64,000 bases of DNA, taken from positions 196,776,718 through 196,840,717 of the forward strand of contig NC_081183.1 in the NCBI RefSeq assembly GCF_029867415.1, written 5' to 3'. The translations under genes were made by a program, and so were the position numbers. The DNA comes from Vicia villosa. Its lineage: Eukaryota > Streptophyta > Magnoliopsida > Fabales > Fabaceae. Numbering within the stretch: the first letter of the stretch is position 1; the number at the start of each line of letters is the position of its first letter. The notes beneath the pieces were generated by a model. It did no database searches. It saw only the letters and a list, made by a program, of their open reading frames with translations, and was not told the origin of the DNA. Below, one piece after another: positions 1 to 12,550 of this stretch.

Positions 1-2
1 AC

Positions 3-784
3 AATGAGGAGGGCTACTTCTTACTGAGATTCAAATCTCTCGATGACAGGGATGATGTACTCATGAAGGGACCTTACACCATAAGGAATATGCCAATTTT
101 AATCAGGGAATGGAACCCAGATTTTAAGCTAAAAGATGATTTCTTGCGCACACTACCCATATGGATTAAACTGCCTCAACTTCCATTATACCTTTGGGGA
201 GAAATGAGCTTAAACAAGATTGGGAGTGCTCTTGGGATCCCCCTTGTGACTGATGAATGTACAACCAACAAATTACGAGTCTCTTATGCTCGGATACTGG
301 TAGAAATGGATATTACAAAGGAGCTCCCTACTGAAATCACGATTCGTGACAAAGATGGGAATAAACTGCAACAAGCTATCGAATATGAATGGAAGCCCTT
401 ATATTGTAACAGGTGCCATAAACCAGGGCATAACTGTGAGCAGCAAAAGCCTAAAACAAAGCAATGGAAGCCTAAAGCTAGAACTGAAGATCCACCTAAA
501 ATTGTCACACAAGTGGTTGAAGGCACCTCTAAGGAGACTGTGACAAATCTGAAACCTATGGGAAACACTTCTAAGGGGAATGTGGCTCAAACAAATCTGG
601 AACCTGTGGGAGAAAGCTCAGTTTCAAGGGAGGAATCAAGATGGACTGAAGTGAGTAAAAGTAATCGTGATAAAGGTAAGAAGCCTATGACTGAAACTGT
701 GACTGATATTTTAGCTTGTATGAATGGTTTCGATGCATTGCAAGTTTTGAATGACTTGCAATTGCTGAAAGACTCTGGTCAATG
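3..784 (+). CDS. LINE ORF1 (DUF4283-type RNA-binding protein), 5' truncated by window edge
   Basis: The reading frame is open from base 3, so the true start lies upstream. The first ~130 residues have the look of the DUF4283 domain found in plant L1-type LINE ORF1 proteins. A zinc-knuckle-like CNRCHKPGHNC follows. Its spacing is C-x2-C-x4-H-x1-C, not the usual C-x2-C-x4-H-x4-C, so metal binding may be impaired. The C-terminal ~100 residues are polar and low in complexity. The protein would bind element RNA as a chaperone during retrotransposition. The stop (784-786 region) overlaps the start of ORF2 at 782, a tight ORF1/ORF2 junction typical of LINEs. Confidence is good on family, lower on activity. 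Confidence 0.8.
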
Positions 785-1470
785 CTAGTATCCTGGAACG
801 TGAGGGGGCTCAATAAATCTGCTAAGCTTAGGGAGATTAGCTCCCGTCTCCTAGAGCTTAAGGCACCTATCAATATTTTGATTGAAACTAGGGCTAAACA
901 GGATCAGGCTGGCTCTATTAGAAATAAGATGAACCTTAATGGGCACTTCATTGATAACTACAAGTATCACCCTAATGGTCGTATTTGGGTTCATTGAGAT
1001 ACTGCTCAAATCGATATTCAGGTTAATAAAAGGAGTTCTCAGATGATACATATGACTATTTTTGACAATAAAAAAGCCTTTATGTTTTGGTTGACTGCAA
1101 TATATGGGATGAACAATTTGGAGCAAAGGAGGACCTTGTGGAAGGACTTAGATGCTCTGAATGTTGTGGGACCTTGGTGCCTAGCTGGTGATTTTAACAA
1201 TGTTCTAACTTATCAAGACATGATAGGAGGAAAAAATATTGTTGAATCTGTATTCAAAGACTTGGAAGATATGATGAGGAACCATGATCTTTCTGAGATG
1301 ACCAATAATGGAGAATTTTATACCTGGTCTAACAAACACAGTATAGGAACCATTTATTATCGGATTGACAAGGTTTTGGCTAACCCTGATTGGTTCCAGG
1401 CCCACTTAGACTACACTCTTAAAATCCTGCCTCCAAATATTTCTGATCACTCTCTGCTTTTGCTGCAGCA
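782..1470 (+). pseudogene. LINE ORF2, N-terminal endonuclease part (interrupted)
   Basis: This begins with an SWNVRGLN motif, the start of the AP-type endonuclease (exo_endo_phos) domain. Later motifs are ETRAKQ, AIYG, GDFNN and the SDHS active-site region near 1445. Together they give a nearly full endonuclease domain. There is one in-frame TGA at 995-997, where relatives normally have a tryptophan after the RIW motif. The reading frame runs into the Ogre-like insertion at 1471 and resumes in the same phase at 12556. The LINE was therefore one continuous ORF2 before the insertion, apart from the TGA. Confidence 0.8.
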
Positions 1471-4400
1471 TGTAGCGGTAAAAATGTGTCTCGACGCGTT
1501 TTCACGCGTTCGAAGTACAACAGAGTCGCCACCGAACTTTATTTATTCCAAGTAGGAAAGGGGAAATATCGATAAAACCCACGGATAAAAAAGAAATGGA
1601 TAAGATGGTCATCGCAACCAAATTTAGGTTCGGGAGTCGGTTAAGCAAGGGGAAGGTATTAGCACCCCTCACCTCCATCGTACTCGATGGGACCCATTTA
1701 GTTATTCTTGTGATCGATTGTTAGCTTATTATCTATTTGCATTTTTTTATTAGGTTGGAAAGAAGAAAGGAACAAAAAAAGGTTTTTTATTATTGTGCTC
1801 GCCAAGACATTTGCATCTTGTGCCTACGTATTCCCTAGTGCAATGGGAAAGTCAGAGCAATCGTAGTTCGGGGTATGGAACCACGAAAGTTTGTTGATTG
1901 ATTTTAGCGAGAGGTACTCGATCGCATTCAAACAATACTTATGCGCACATGGATAAGAGATTGTTTGCATCACTACAAGAATGGATAACTAAATCAAGAT
2001 TAGAACAAGATTTTGGCCATCATCGCATTCGAGTGGAAAACGTTCGATCTTCACATGTGGAAGTATAATTGCATTTGAATTGAACAAGTGTCTCGTTTAT
2101 AAAAAAGGCTTTAAAGTTAAAAGGTGTGAATAAATTTGAAGTTTGTTTGTCAAGAGAAATCAAACATTTAAACAAAGGCTTAACGGCCATCGCCTAAATG
2201 CTTGAAAGAGAAAATTGTACAAGTACGTACAACCCCCTCGTAAGTGATGAAAAAAAGGATGATTTGATGAGTTGAAATTGTTTTGTGAAAGGCGAGATGA
2301 ATTAGGTTTGAAAGATCTTTTTTATGGAATTCAAGCGTTCAAACAAAAGCTTAACGGCCATCGCCTAAACGCTTGAAAGAGCATTAGTTAAATCGAACTT
2401 TATGAAGTCTTTAACGGAGTCTACGCGCTTAAACAATGGCTTAACGGCCATCGCCTAAACGCTTGAAGAACAACTTGTACAAGTACGTACAAACCCTTCT
2501 TTATTATCCATTATTGACTAAAATGATTTGATTAAAAGAAAAGCGTTTTTATAAAAAAAAAAGAGTGAGTTAAATCGATTTTTGAGAAGTCTTTAATGGA
2601 GTTTAAACATCCAAACAAAGGCTTAACGGCCATCGCCTAAATGCTTAAAGAACAACTTGTACAAGTACGTACAAACCCTTCTTCATTATCCATTATAGAC
2701 TAAACTCGATTCGATTATTAAAAGTAATTTTTATTATCATTTTAAAATATTTTGATAAATCCTAAACATACATCTAAAGGACATATATTATTTTTGTCTT
2801 TTCTAAGAAAATATTCTAAACAAAAAGAAATTACTTAATTAGTTTATTTAAATTAATAGAAAATATAAAGAGGTGTATCAATGAAAAAAGGGTTTGTAAA
2901 TGAAAATGAGCTAGGCCTACTAGCAATTATGGCCCAAACACACAAAAATCTAATTAACTTCTAGAAATCTTAATAATTAGAAAAAATAATAAGTAAATAA
3001 AAATAATAAAATAGAATAAAAAAATAATTAAAAAAATGAGCAGTAGCGCCCCTCACCTTAAATCTCTCATAAGTTGTTTTTTTTTAATTAAAATTTTAAC
3101 TAAAAAGAAAACTAATAAAAAAGGTGGAGAAAAAAAATGTGGAGGTAGAACGGCCCCCCACCCCTCAATTTTCTCCCTAATTAGTTTTTTTATATTTTTG
3201 AATTAAATGAAAAAAAAGAAAAAATGCTAGCTACAAAAGAGGGATGACATTGACCAAATATACCAATTATCAATTAACATCATTAAATGTAAAAAATAAA
3301 TTTAATAAAAAAAGAAGAAGAAAAAGGAATAAAATAAAATTAATAATTAAAAAAATAAATAAAAGAAGAAAAAGGAATAAAACAATGCTCTCTCTATTAA
3401 TTGCCTTTTAATTATTCTAATTGGAAATCAATAAAAATAAATTAAAAGTAATCAATAAAAAAAATCTCTTTGTTTCCAAAACTGTACCCTCTCTTACGAA
3501 TCTCTCTCTTCCCATCTCATGCGTTTCACACTTCTGTTTCTCAATGCATAGCAACAACAAAACAAATCTTAAACCTTCTCTCGATCTCACGTTCTCTCAT
3601 CAACCGACAAACATGATAGCACAAATCTGAACCCTTTCCCCAACAGAACCCTAAAGCCCCAATTTCACTAGATTTTGATTCGTGTTACAAGAATGAATTG
3701 AACAAGGTAACGGAAAGAAACAGCAAAACGGAAACGAAATCCAGACGCAATGGAGAAAGTAAACGAAAACGAAAGCACAGATTGAAAATAAAACAGGAAA
3801 AGATTATTAACCCAGGTATGTTATCTTCGATCTCTGTTCTTCTCTTCTGGAATCTGTGCGGTTGGTGCTGGGTTTGTGGTGGTTGAAGTATGTTATTGCT
3901 GTGTGTGTTTTTGGTTGATGAATGGGAGTGCTGCAGTGTGGATGTATTGTGTGATGGGATCGGTTGAGTGAGTTATGAAGGTGAAGTTGTGAGGACTGTT
4001 ATTGCGTTTTCTGTAGGTGTGAAGGTTTTGGTTAGGATTTTTCTGGGCAGAAGGTTGGGTTATGAGTGGTTGGTTACGTGGTTGAAGATGATTTTGGGTG
4101 AGGGTGAGGTTTTGAGAGAGGACTCAGTAGAGGTTAAGGTTTGAAGGTTTGGAGGAAGAGAAGTTTTAGGAGTAAGAGGTTTAGTATCGTATATGGTTTT
4201 TCGTGGCTCCCCCTCTGAATCGTTTTCTCCCCCCCCTGTGTTTGTGGAATGTCTGTTTTTATAGATAAAATGCAACTGGTTTTGGGGGGAAAATATGGAT
4301 GAAATTTGAACATATGTGGTGAACTGAGTAATTTTCTTTATGATGCAGGTTATGTTTTGGACAAATTGGTGTAATTCTTGGCTGGTTTTGAAGCTGACTT

Positions 4401-4897
4401 TGGACAGACATGTAGCATTGTATTGTGCAGCAGGGATTTTGGAGTGTAGCATTTGTTTTGCAGGAAAGATGATGGTGATAGTGCATAGTCACGTGAAGGC
4501 AAGGAGCAAGAATGTTTGTCAATTTTTTTTGTTTTTGTTTAGTATACAAAAAATGTAAATGGACTTTTAATGTGAAATGGGCTTAACCCAAATTCTCACT
4601 CTTTTTATTATACATTTTTTGACTAAATGATAAATAAAACTAAGATAAATCTAAACTAAAAAGATAAAAAAAATATAATACTAATTCTAATGAAAAATAC
4701 AATGAACTAAAATTAAATTAAAATATCAAAAACTAATGAAACAAAACATGTAAAAATGCAAATGAAGGCTATTTTTATTGACTTTAATTAAATGTCAAAA
4801 TTTTCAAAATATGCCATGATGCGATGCATGAACGATGAATGAAATACGAATTCGACATGACTATAAAAAAGACTAGGTCAAAAATTGGGGTGCGACA
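1471..4897 (-). repeat. Ogre-like LTR (3' LTR in element orientation)
   Basis: This 3427-bp long terminal repeat begins TG and ends CA on the plus strand. On the minus strand it begins TGTCGCACCCC, the usual look of Ogre/Tat LTR starts. A minus-strand TATA box (CTATAAAAACAG) sits near 4252-4263. Four copies of a ~60-bp subrepeat lie at about 2168, 2339, 2432 and 2611. Open frames inside this LTR recur identically 7653 bp downstream and have no coding character. Confidence 0.9.
2168..2703. repeat. Fourfold subrepeat inside the Ogre-like LTR
   Basis: Four diverged copies share GGCTTAACGGCCATCGCCTA followed by AACGCTTGAA or similar. Three of them (first, third, fourth) are followed by TTGTACAAGTACGTACAA, a sequence with two overlapping dyads. 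The same array recurs in the other LTR at +7653 bp. Confidence 0.85.
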
Positions 4898-4911
4898 GAT
4901 GCCCCTATTTA
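4898..4911 (-). other. Candidate polypurine tract of the Ogre-like element
   Basis: On the minus strand AAATAGGGGCATC directly abuts the LTR start TGTCGCACC. This is the position where the plus-strand primer of reverse transcription lies. It is short and not purely purine. Confidence 0.5.
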
Positions 4912-5084
4912 AGTTTCTTCTATCGAAGATGTGAAGAGACTTAAATACAAAGTACACAATTTTTGTCCTTCATATGCAAATGGAATGCAATGCATGGACT
5001 CCTTTTTGTTATTTCGAATGCAATATGATATGAGACATTCTGAATTCTGTGGGGAATAAAATTTGAAACAAACAATCAACAAAG

Positions 5085-5815
5085 GTAATCAAGATAAAGC
5101 GTGATTGAACTTCGGAAAAAGAATATATGAGATGCCCAAGATAAAACATGAACGAGGCTGTATTAAATGACAATCAAGGTAACACATGATCGGGGCATAT
5201 CAACGGACAATCAAGGTAAAACATGATTGAGTTTTGAAAAGGGAATACCAGAGACATTCAAGATAAATCATGGATGAGACAACATAGAAGGACAATCAAG
5301 GTAAAACATGATCGAGGAACAACAAGATAAAACATGACTGAAGAACACCAAGATAAAACATGACTGAGGATGATCAAGATAAAACATGATTGAAGATCAT
5401 CAAGATAAAACATGACTGGAGAACATCAAGATAAAACATGATTGACTCAAGTATTAGATGGGAATCAAGATAAAACATGAATGAAGACAACCAAGATAAA
5501 GCATGACTGAAGAACATCAAGATAAAACATGATTGAAGCAACGAAGACAATCAAGGTAAAACATGATTGGACTTTGAAAAGGAAATATCAGAGACATTCA
5601 AGATAAAACATGACTGAAGAACATCAAGATAAAACATGATTGAAGCAACGAAGACAATCAAGGTAAAACATGATTGGACTTTGAAAAGGAAATATCAGAG
5701 ACATTCAAGATAAAACATGACTGAAACAACACCAAAGACAATCAAGATAAAACAAGATTGGACTTCGAGAAGAAAACATCAAAGACATTCAAGGTAAAAC
5801 ATGAATGAGACAGAA
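5085..5815. repeat. ~26-bp tandem minisatellite in Ogre-like internal region
   Basis: Some two dozen imperfect units built on ATCAAGATAAAACATGATTG, with short variable tails (GAAGAAC, GACTGAGG, GGACTTTGAAAAGG), run head to tail. A larger ~100-bp block (5508-5602 and 5620-5713) is itself duplicated. The array lies between the gag remnant and the 3' LTR (minus orientation). Tandem arrays in this untranslated part are known for Ogre/Tat elements. Confidence 0.85.
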
Positions 5816-7634
5816 AATTTGATAAATGCCAAATAAGTTGGACTTAGACCATAGGGTAATATGTTATAAACAACAATACTTGAGACATTTTGCATGAATA
5901 TGCATGGTATATGAATTTTTCTATGCATGATATATGAATGATCAATGCAATGCAATTGGTTATGACAATTAAGGTAGACTCATTTATGAGGGTAGGTTGG
6001 GATTTTGATTCCTCAACACAAGAACATTGCTAACATGGTTTTGTTACATTGGTGATCCTTTTGAGAAGGACTGATAAACTGTTTGGGGATTGCTGAAGAA
6101 GATTGCCCCTGATTGACTGGTTGTTATCTGATCGTTGCTTCAGTTCTTTGAAATGAATGTTGGGAACACATGCCCCAGTATAAGTCTTGAACAACAGGAT
6201 CTTGAAGTAACGTGCCCCTGATAGGATCACCGATCAAGCTTCTCGACCGTTTGAACTTCCTTGAAAGATGAGTACTTGCAAATAAAATGTTCATTCAAAA
6301 TGGTAATTTTAATGCAACGCTCAAAGCATATTTTGAAATCAAAATCATTTTATTGAAAAGGTGTTATTGATGTAAAGAAAATGAATCAAAAGTCCAAACA
6401 CAGTTGTCTAGACATTCAAAGTGATGGATAAAGCAAAAGGTATGGTAAATCAAACAATTTGCAAAAATCTTTAGAAGTCAGGTTAACGCAACCTTGTTGT
6501 AGTATGATTTCAAAATAAACCTTGCTTCAATTAGGTCTTTTGAAGGTTGTAACGTGGCTTGGTTCATGGTTTTAGAGACAAAGGATATAGGCTCAAAATT
6601 TATTTGTACCCACCCCATTCTTCGCGATGAACTTCAATCCTACGCTCAGTTAATTCAAATTACACATTCAGGTTCCAAAAGGCTTTTGGATTGCACCTAT
6701 TTAAGCGATGATGACTCGTAAGTAAAGGGAATCTTTGTGATGGCAGTCACTTCTTCCTTTTGATAGTCACAGCATTTTATGGTTGTTCAAGGAACTTATT
6801 GACTTCTCTTTTTTGCTTTATATCCCTAACTTTTGCCTGAACTGTTTTTATTTGAAATTACAGTCAGCGGGATGCCCCAGTTTTGCCTAAGTCTCCTTCG
6901 TAGGTTTTGACTTAGCGGGTTTTTTTTTATCATTGAAATTTTTTTTTTTTTGTTATTGGAAAGATAGTAACTGCCTTGATAATGATTGATGATAACCATC
7001 TAGGTCACTTTTGATTGAAACCCTTATTGAAAGGTGTACTTAATGATTCTCTTGAAATTGAATGCACAACCAAATTAACTGAGAACTACCCTGCCCCAGG
7101 TTAAAATTGCGGTTTTTTTGTTTAAAAAGAAACTCCAACTTCAAAGGCTCAAAGGGGTTGACAAGGGATTAACTTCCTTATTTCTCCAGTGTTTGGGAAT
7201 TGAAACAATGCCTGTACATCATCAGCAAAGTCTTACTTGAAAGCATACAATTGAACAACTTGGGTTTTTTTATTTTCATCATCCTCCCTCCAATCTTTGC
7301 ATAAACAAAAGCTTGATAAAGAAAGTGAACAAGAGATATATTTTTGTTTTTTTAAAGATAAAGCGTAAAGATAAGCACAATGGATGTAAATGAATTGACT
7401 CAAATATGTAATGCTCATTTCATTAAAATTAACATTAAAGAACAAACAAAATTCAATGCAGTACACAATACAAAATAAGGAAATTGCAAACAGAAGGAAA
7501 CAAGGCCTAGTGACTAATCAGTGACAAGGAGGAGCTGTCCTGCCTGAAACACTCGGCTTTAGGAAACAACTTGTCATTCTCAACTTCAGCCACTCTTGTC
7601 ATGCTCGGGTAAAGGATTGTTGACAACATTGGGA

Positions 7635-8312
7635 TCAGTCTTTGAAAGTGAGCATCTTTGCATTAATCAGCTCTTGTACTCTAGTCTTCAATGCATAACA
7701 ACCTTCCAAGTCATGTCCTATACCACCTTGATGAAACTCACAGCGAAGATCAGGTCGGAATCCTCTTGGAGGAGGATCTCGAAGCGGAGGTGGAGCCCTA
7801 GTCGTTATCAACCCCTTATGAACCATTGCAGGATACAATTCAGTGTACGACATAGGAATAAGATCAAAGCGGGTGTCAGCACGGTTCAAATTCTGATTAG
7901 TAGCTTGAGGTCGAGGAGCTTCAACATTCAACATTGAAATTGGACCAGAGTTGTGAGGCCTCTTTTCTTGTTTCCTCAATGTTTTGTTCAGATTCTTGCC
8001 TTGCCCCTGATTTCCTTGGCTTTGTTGAGGAGTAGACAGAGAATGTTGACCAGAAAGTTTTGAGAAGGAGGGTTGAGGAAGATCCTTAGGAGACGGGCCA
8101 TAGACTTCCACTTGAGCAACCACTGGATGATGTGGCCTTTGGGCTATAGGAGCGTGCACTTCTGGTGCAATGATCGGTGGAGAGATTTTTCCTCCTTTCA
8201 GCAAGGCTTCCAGAATTCCCATGATATGATTCATCTGGCTCTTCAATTGACTGACTTCCATTCTCAGCAACTCTTGATTTTGTTGAAGTTCTTCCATAGT
8301 CTTTGGATACAT
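7635..8312 (-). pseudogene. Truncated Gag of Ogre/Tat-like element (core deleted)
   Basis: The 225-residue frame starts with a coiled-coil-like stretch (MEELQQNQELLRMEVSQLKS) like the N-terminus of Tat-lineage Gag. It moves through a Q/P-rich linker and ends with the C-terminal Gag part. That part has PMSYTELYPAMVHKGLI and a histidine/cysteine cluster (CEFHQGGIGHDLEGC) followed by ALKTRVQELI. The central capsid-like Retrotrans_gag domain expected between these parts is missing. The frame sits ~800 bp from the PBS, the normal place for gag. Nothing resembling protease or RT follows before the other LTR. This is a non-autonomous derivative. Any protein product would be unlikely to form particles alone. 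Confidence 0.75.
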
Positions 8313-9100
8313 GCTTCTGGTTCAATGTGTCGAGGAATCAGCTTGACGATGAACAGAACACTCTAGAGATGAAGATGGACAATATGAGTCGACCACTTGA
8401 ATGTATGAATATGGATGCATGAATTATTTTTGTTATGCAAAGATGTATGCCATGTCATGTCATGTATGGTTTAAATGTAACGGATTTCAGATCATATGGA
8501 ATATAAACATTCTGATTTCTCAGCACAAAGTGGCACACAATAGGATAGTTCTAAGGTTCTTTCAAACAAGGTTCTAGACACGGTTCTCAGAGTTACAAAC
8601 TCCTTTTGAAAACTCAGTCATCTAGTAAATAACTTACCACCCAACTGTGTTTTCAAATGAAGCCTATTCTGAGTGTGGTTTTCGCACTTACCCACGGTAA
8701 TAGTTACGTTACGCGAGTTGGGTGCGAAACCACCATTTCCTAAAAGGTCATGGTTTAAGGGTTTTTCTAAAGGTCCCTAGAGTTAACGATCCAAATTGAA
8801 AACGTCATCGCTCAAGTAAATAACTTACTTAACCAAATGACATCTTCTCAAAGGACCTACTCTAGGCGGGGTATTAGTACCTCCCACTTGACACTACGTC
8901 AAGCAAGTTTAATACTAACCCACCATCTTATCTTATGTGTTTCTTGAGCTCGGGTGTAGAGCTTTGTCCATAAAGTGCCAATGATCAAAATATTCCAACC
9001 ATAAAATAAGAAATCAAACAATAAAGGAAATAAATAAGCAAATAAATAAAACTAACAATAATACAAGAAAAATTAAACTAGGGTTGACTCTTTTAGGTTA

Positions 9101-9118
9101 TCCCCAGCAGAGTCGCCA
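9101..9118 (-). other. Primer-binding site of Ogre-like element
   Basis: On the minus strand TGGCGACTCTGCTGGGGA begins 5 bases inside the LTR. Its first 11 or so bases match the complement of the 3' end of a plant tRNA-Arg (acceptor end ...GAGTCGCCA), the primer known for Ogre elements. Confidence 0.8.
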
Positions 9119-9123
9119 CTTTC

Positions 9124-12100
9124 TGTAGCGGTAAAAATGTGTCTCGACGCGTTTTCACGCGTTCGAAGTACAACAGAGTCGCCACCGAACTTTATTTATT
9201 CCAAGTAGGAAAGGGGAAATATCGATAAAACCCACGGATAAAAAAGAAATGGATAAGATGGTCATCGCAACCAAATTTAGGTTCGGGAGTCGGTTAAGCA
9301 AGGGGAAGGTATTAGCACCCCTCACCTCCATCGTACTCGATGGGACCCATTTAGTTATTCTTGTGATCGATTGTTAGCTTATTATCTATTTGCATTTTTT
9401 TATTAGGTTGGAAAGAAGAAAGGAACAAAAAAAGGTTTTTTATTATTGTGCTCGCCAAGACATTTGCATCTTGTGCCTACGTATTCCCTAGTGCAATGGG
9501 AAAGTCAGAGCAATCGTAGTTCGGGGTATGGAACCACGAAAGTTTGTTGATTGATTTTAGCGAGAGGTACTCGATCGCATTCAAACAATACTTATGCGCA
9601 CATGGATAAGAGATTGTTTGCATCACTACAAGAATGGATAACTAAATCAAGATTAGAACAAGATTTTGGCCATCATCGCATTCGAGTGGAAAACGTTCGA
9701 TCTTCACATGTGGAAGTATAATTGCATTTGAATTGAACAAGTGTCTCGTTTATAAAAAAGGCTTTAAAGTTAAAAGGTGTGAATAAATTTGAAGTTTGTT
9801 TGTCAAGAGAAATCAAACATTTAAACAAAGGCTTAACGGCCATCGCCTAAATGCTTGAAAGAGAAAATTGTACAAGTACGTACAACCCCCTCGTAAGTGA
9901 TGAAAAAAAGGATGATTTGATGAGTTGAAATTGTTTTGTGAAAGGCGAGATGAATTAGGTTTGAAAGATCTTTTTTATGGAATTCAAGCGTTCAAACAAA
10001 AGCTTAACGGCCATCGCCTAAACGCTTGAAAGAGCATTAGTTAAATCGAACTTTATGAAGTCTTTAACGGAGTCTACGCGCTTAAACAATGGCTTAACGG
10101 CCATCGCCTAAACGCTTGAAGAACAACTTGTACAAGTACGTACAAACCCTTCTTTATTATCCATTATTGACTAAAATGATTTGATTAAAAGAAAAGCGTT
10201 TTTATAAAAAAAAAAGAGTGAGTTAAATCGATTTTTGAGAAGTCTTTAATGGAGTTTAAACATCCAAACAAAGGCTTAACGGCCATCGCCTAAATGCTTA
10301 AAGAACAACTTGTACAAGTACGTACAAACCCTTCTTCATTATCCATTATAGACTAAACTCGATTCGATTATTAAAAGTAATTTTTATTATCATTTTAAAA
10401 TATTTTGATAAATCCTAAACATACATCTAAAGGACATATATTATTTTTGTCTTTTCTAAGAAAATATTCTAAACAAAAAGAAATTACTTAATTAGTTTAT
10501 TTAAATTAATAGAAAATATAAAGAGGTGTATCAATGAAAAAAGGGTTTGTAAATGAAAATGAGCTAGGCCTACTAGCAATTATGGCCCAAACACACAAAA
10601 ATCTAATTAACTTCTAGAAATCTTAATAATTAGAAAAAATAATAAGTAAATAAAAATAATAAAATAGAATAAAAAAATAATTAAAAAAATGAGCAGTAGC
10701 GCCCCTCACCTTAAATCTCTCATAAGTTGTTTTTTTTTAATTAAAATTTTAACTAAAAAGAAAACTAATAAAAAAGGTGGAGAAAAAAAATGTGGAGGTA
10801 GAACGGCCCCCCACCCCTCAATTTTCTCCCTAATTAGTTTTTTTATATTTTTGAATTAAATGAAAAAAAAGAAAAAATGCTAGCTACAAAAGAGGGATGA
10901 CATTGACCAAATATACCAATTATCAATTAACATCATTAAATGTAAAAAATAAATTTAATAAAAAAAGAAGAAGAAAAAGGAATAAAATAAAATTAATAAT
11001 TAAAAAAATAAATAAAAGAAGAAAAAGGAATAAAACAATGCTCTCTCTATTAATTGCCTTTTAATTATTCTAATTGGAAATCAATAAAAATAAATTAAAA
11101 GTAATCAATAAAAAAAATCTCTTTGTTTCCAAAACTGTACCCTCTCTTACGAATCTCTCTCTTCCCATCTCATGCGTTTCACACTTCTGTTTCTCAATGC
11201 ATAGCAACAACAAAACAAATCTTAAACCTTCTCTCGATCTCACGTTCTCTCATCAACCGACAAACATGATAGCACAAATCTGAACCCTTTCCCCAACAGA
11301 ACCCTAAAGCCCCAATTTCACTAGATTTTGATTCGTGTTACAAGAATGAATTGAACAAGGTAACGGAAAGAAACAGCAAAACGGAAACGAAATCCAGACG
11401 CAATGGAGAAAGTAAACGAAAACGAAAGCACAGATTGAAAATAAAACAGGAAAAGATTATTAACCCAGGTATGTTATCTTCGATCTCTGTTCTTCTCTTC
11501 TGGAATCTGTGCGGTTGGTGCTGGGTTTGTGGTGGTTGAAGTATGTTATTGCTGTGTGTGTTTTTGGTTGATGAATGGGAGTGCTGCAGTGTGGATGTAT
11601 TGTGTGATGGGATCGGTTGAGTGAGTTATGAAGGTGAAGTTGTGAGGACTGTTATTGCGTTTTCTGTAGGTGTGAAGGTTTTGGTTAGGATTTTTCTGGG
11701 CAGAAGGTTGGGTTATGAGTGGTTGGTTACGTGGTTGAAGATGATTTTGGGTGAGGGTGAGGTTTTGAGAGAGGACTCAGTAGAGGTTAAGGTTTGAAGG
11801 TTTGGAGGAAGAGAAGTTTTAGGAGTAAGAGGTTTAGTATCGTATATGGTTTTTCGTGGCTCCCCCTCTGAATCGTTTTCTCCCCCCCCTGTGTTTGTGG
11901 AATGTCTGTTTTTATAGATAAAATGCAACTGGTTTTGGGGGGAAAATATGGATGAAATTTGAACATATGTGGTGAACTGAGTAATTTTCTTTATGATGCA
12001 GGTTATGTTTTGGACAAATTGGTGTAATTCTTGGCTGGTTTTGAAGCTGACTTTGGACAGACATGTAGCATTGTATTGTGCAGCAGGGATTTTGGAGTGT

Positions 12101-12550
12101 AGCATTTGTTTTGCAGGAAAGATGATGGTGATAGTGCATAGTCACGTGAAGGCAAGGAGCAAGAATGTTTGTCAATTTTTTTTGTTTTTGTTTAGTATAC
12201 AAAAAATGTAAATGGACTTTTAATGTGAAATGGGCTTAACCCAAATTCTCACTCTTTTTATTATACATTTTTTGACTAAATGATAAATAAAACTAAGATA
12301 AATCTAAACTAAAAAGATAAAAAAAATATAATACTAATTCTAATGAAAAATACAATGAACTAAAATTAAATTAAAATATCAAAAACTAATGAAACAAAAC
12401 ATGTAAAAATGCAAATGAAGGCTATTTTTATTGACTTTAATTAAATGTCAAAATTTTCAAAATATGCCATGATGCGATGCATGAACGATGAATGAAATAC
12501 GAATTCGACATGACTATAAAAAAGACTAGGTCAAAAATTGGGGTGCGACA
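9124..12550 (-). repeat. Ogre-like LTR (5' LTR in element orientation)
   Basis: This is the second 3427-bp LTR copy, offset by exactly 7653 bp from the first. Open reading frames in both copies translate to identical peptides, and no length change was found. It begins TGTAGCGG and ends GCGACA on the plus strand. Confidence 0.9.

Larger units (their letters stand above)
4898..7600. other. Non-coding internal region of Ogre-like element
   Basis: Apart from the tandem array there is no coding frame with recognisable motifs. This stretch replaces the pol region of a full element. Confidence 0.6.
1471..12550 (-). mobile_element. Non-autonomous Ogre/Tat-like LTR retrotransposon inserted in a LINE
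   Basis: Two direct LTRs of equal length (1471-4897 and 9124-12550) flank a 4226-bp internal region. The element is flanked by a 5-bp duplication CAGCA (1466-1470 and 12551-12555). Orientation is minus. The PBS TGGCGACTCTGCTGGGGA lies just inside the right LTR (9101-9118, minus), and a candidate polypurine tract lies just inside the left LTR. The only coding remnant is a gag piece with its core deleted. Protease, RT, RNase H and integrase are absent, so it must have moved in trans. I found no differences between the LTRs in the stretches compared, which implies a very recent insertion. Confidence 0.9.

Noticed and set aside
3421..4558. Several 60-130 residue open frames on both strands of the LTR
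   Set aside because: They recur identically in the second LTR, have no domains, and lie in LTR sequence, so they are repeat shadows.
5085..5815. Regularly repeated units resembling a CRISPR array
   Set aside because: The repeats are contiguous and degenerate without unique spacers, and the DNA is plant; this is a minisatellite.
7596..7937. 113-residue plus-strand frame
   Set aside because: It is the antisense shadow of the Gag remnant on the minus strand.
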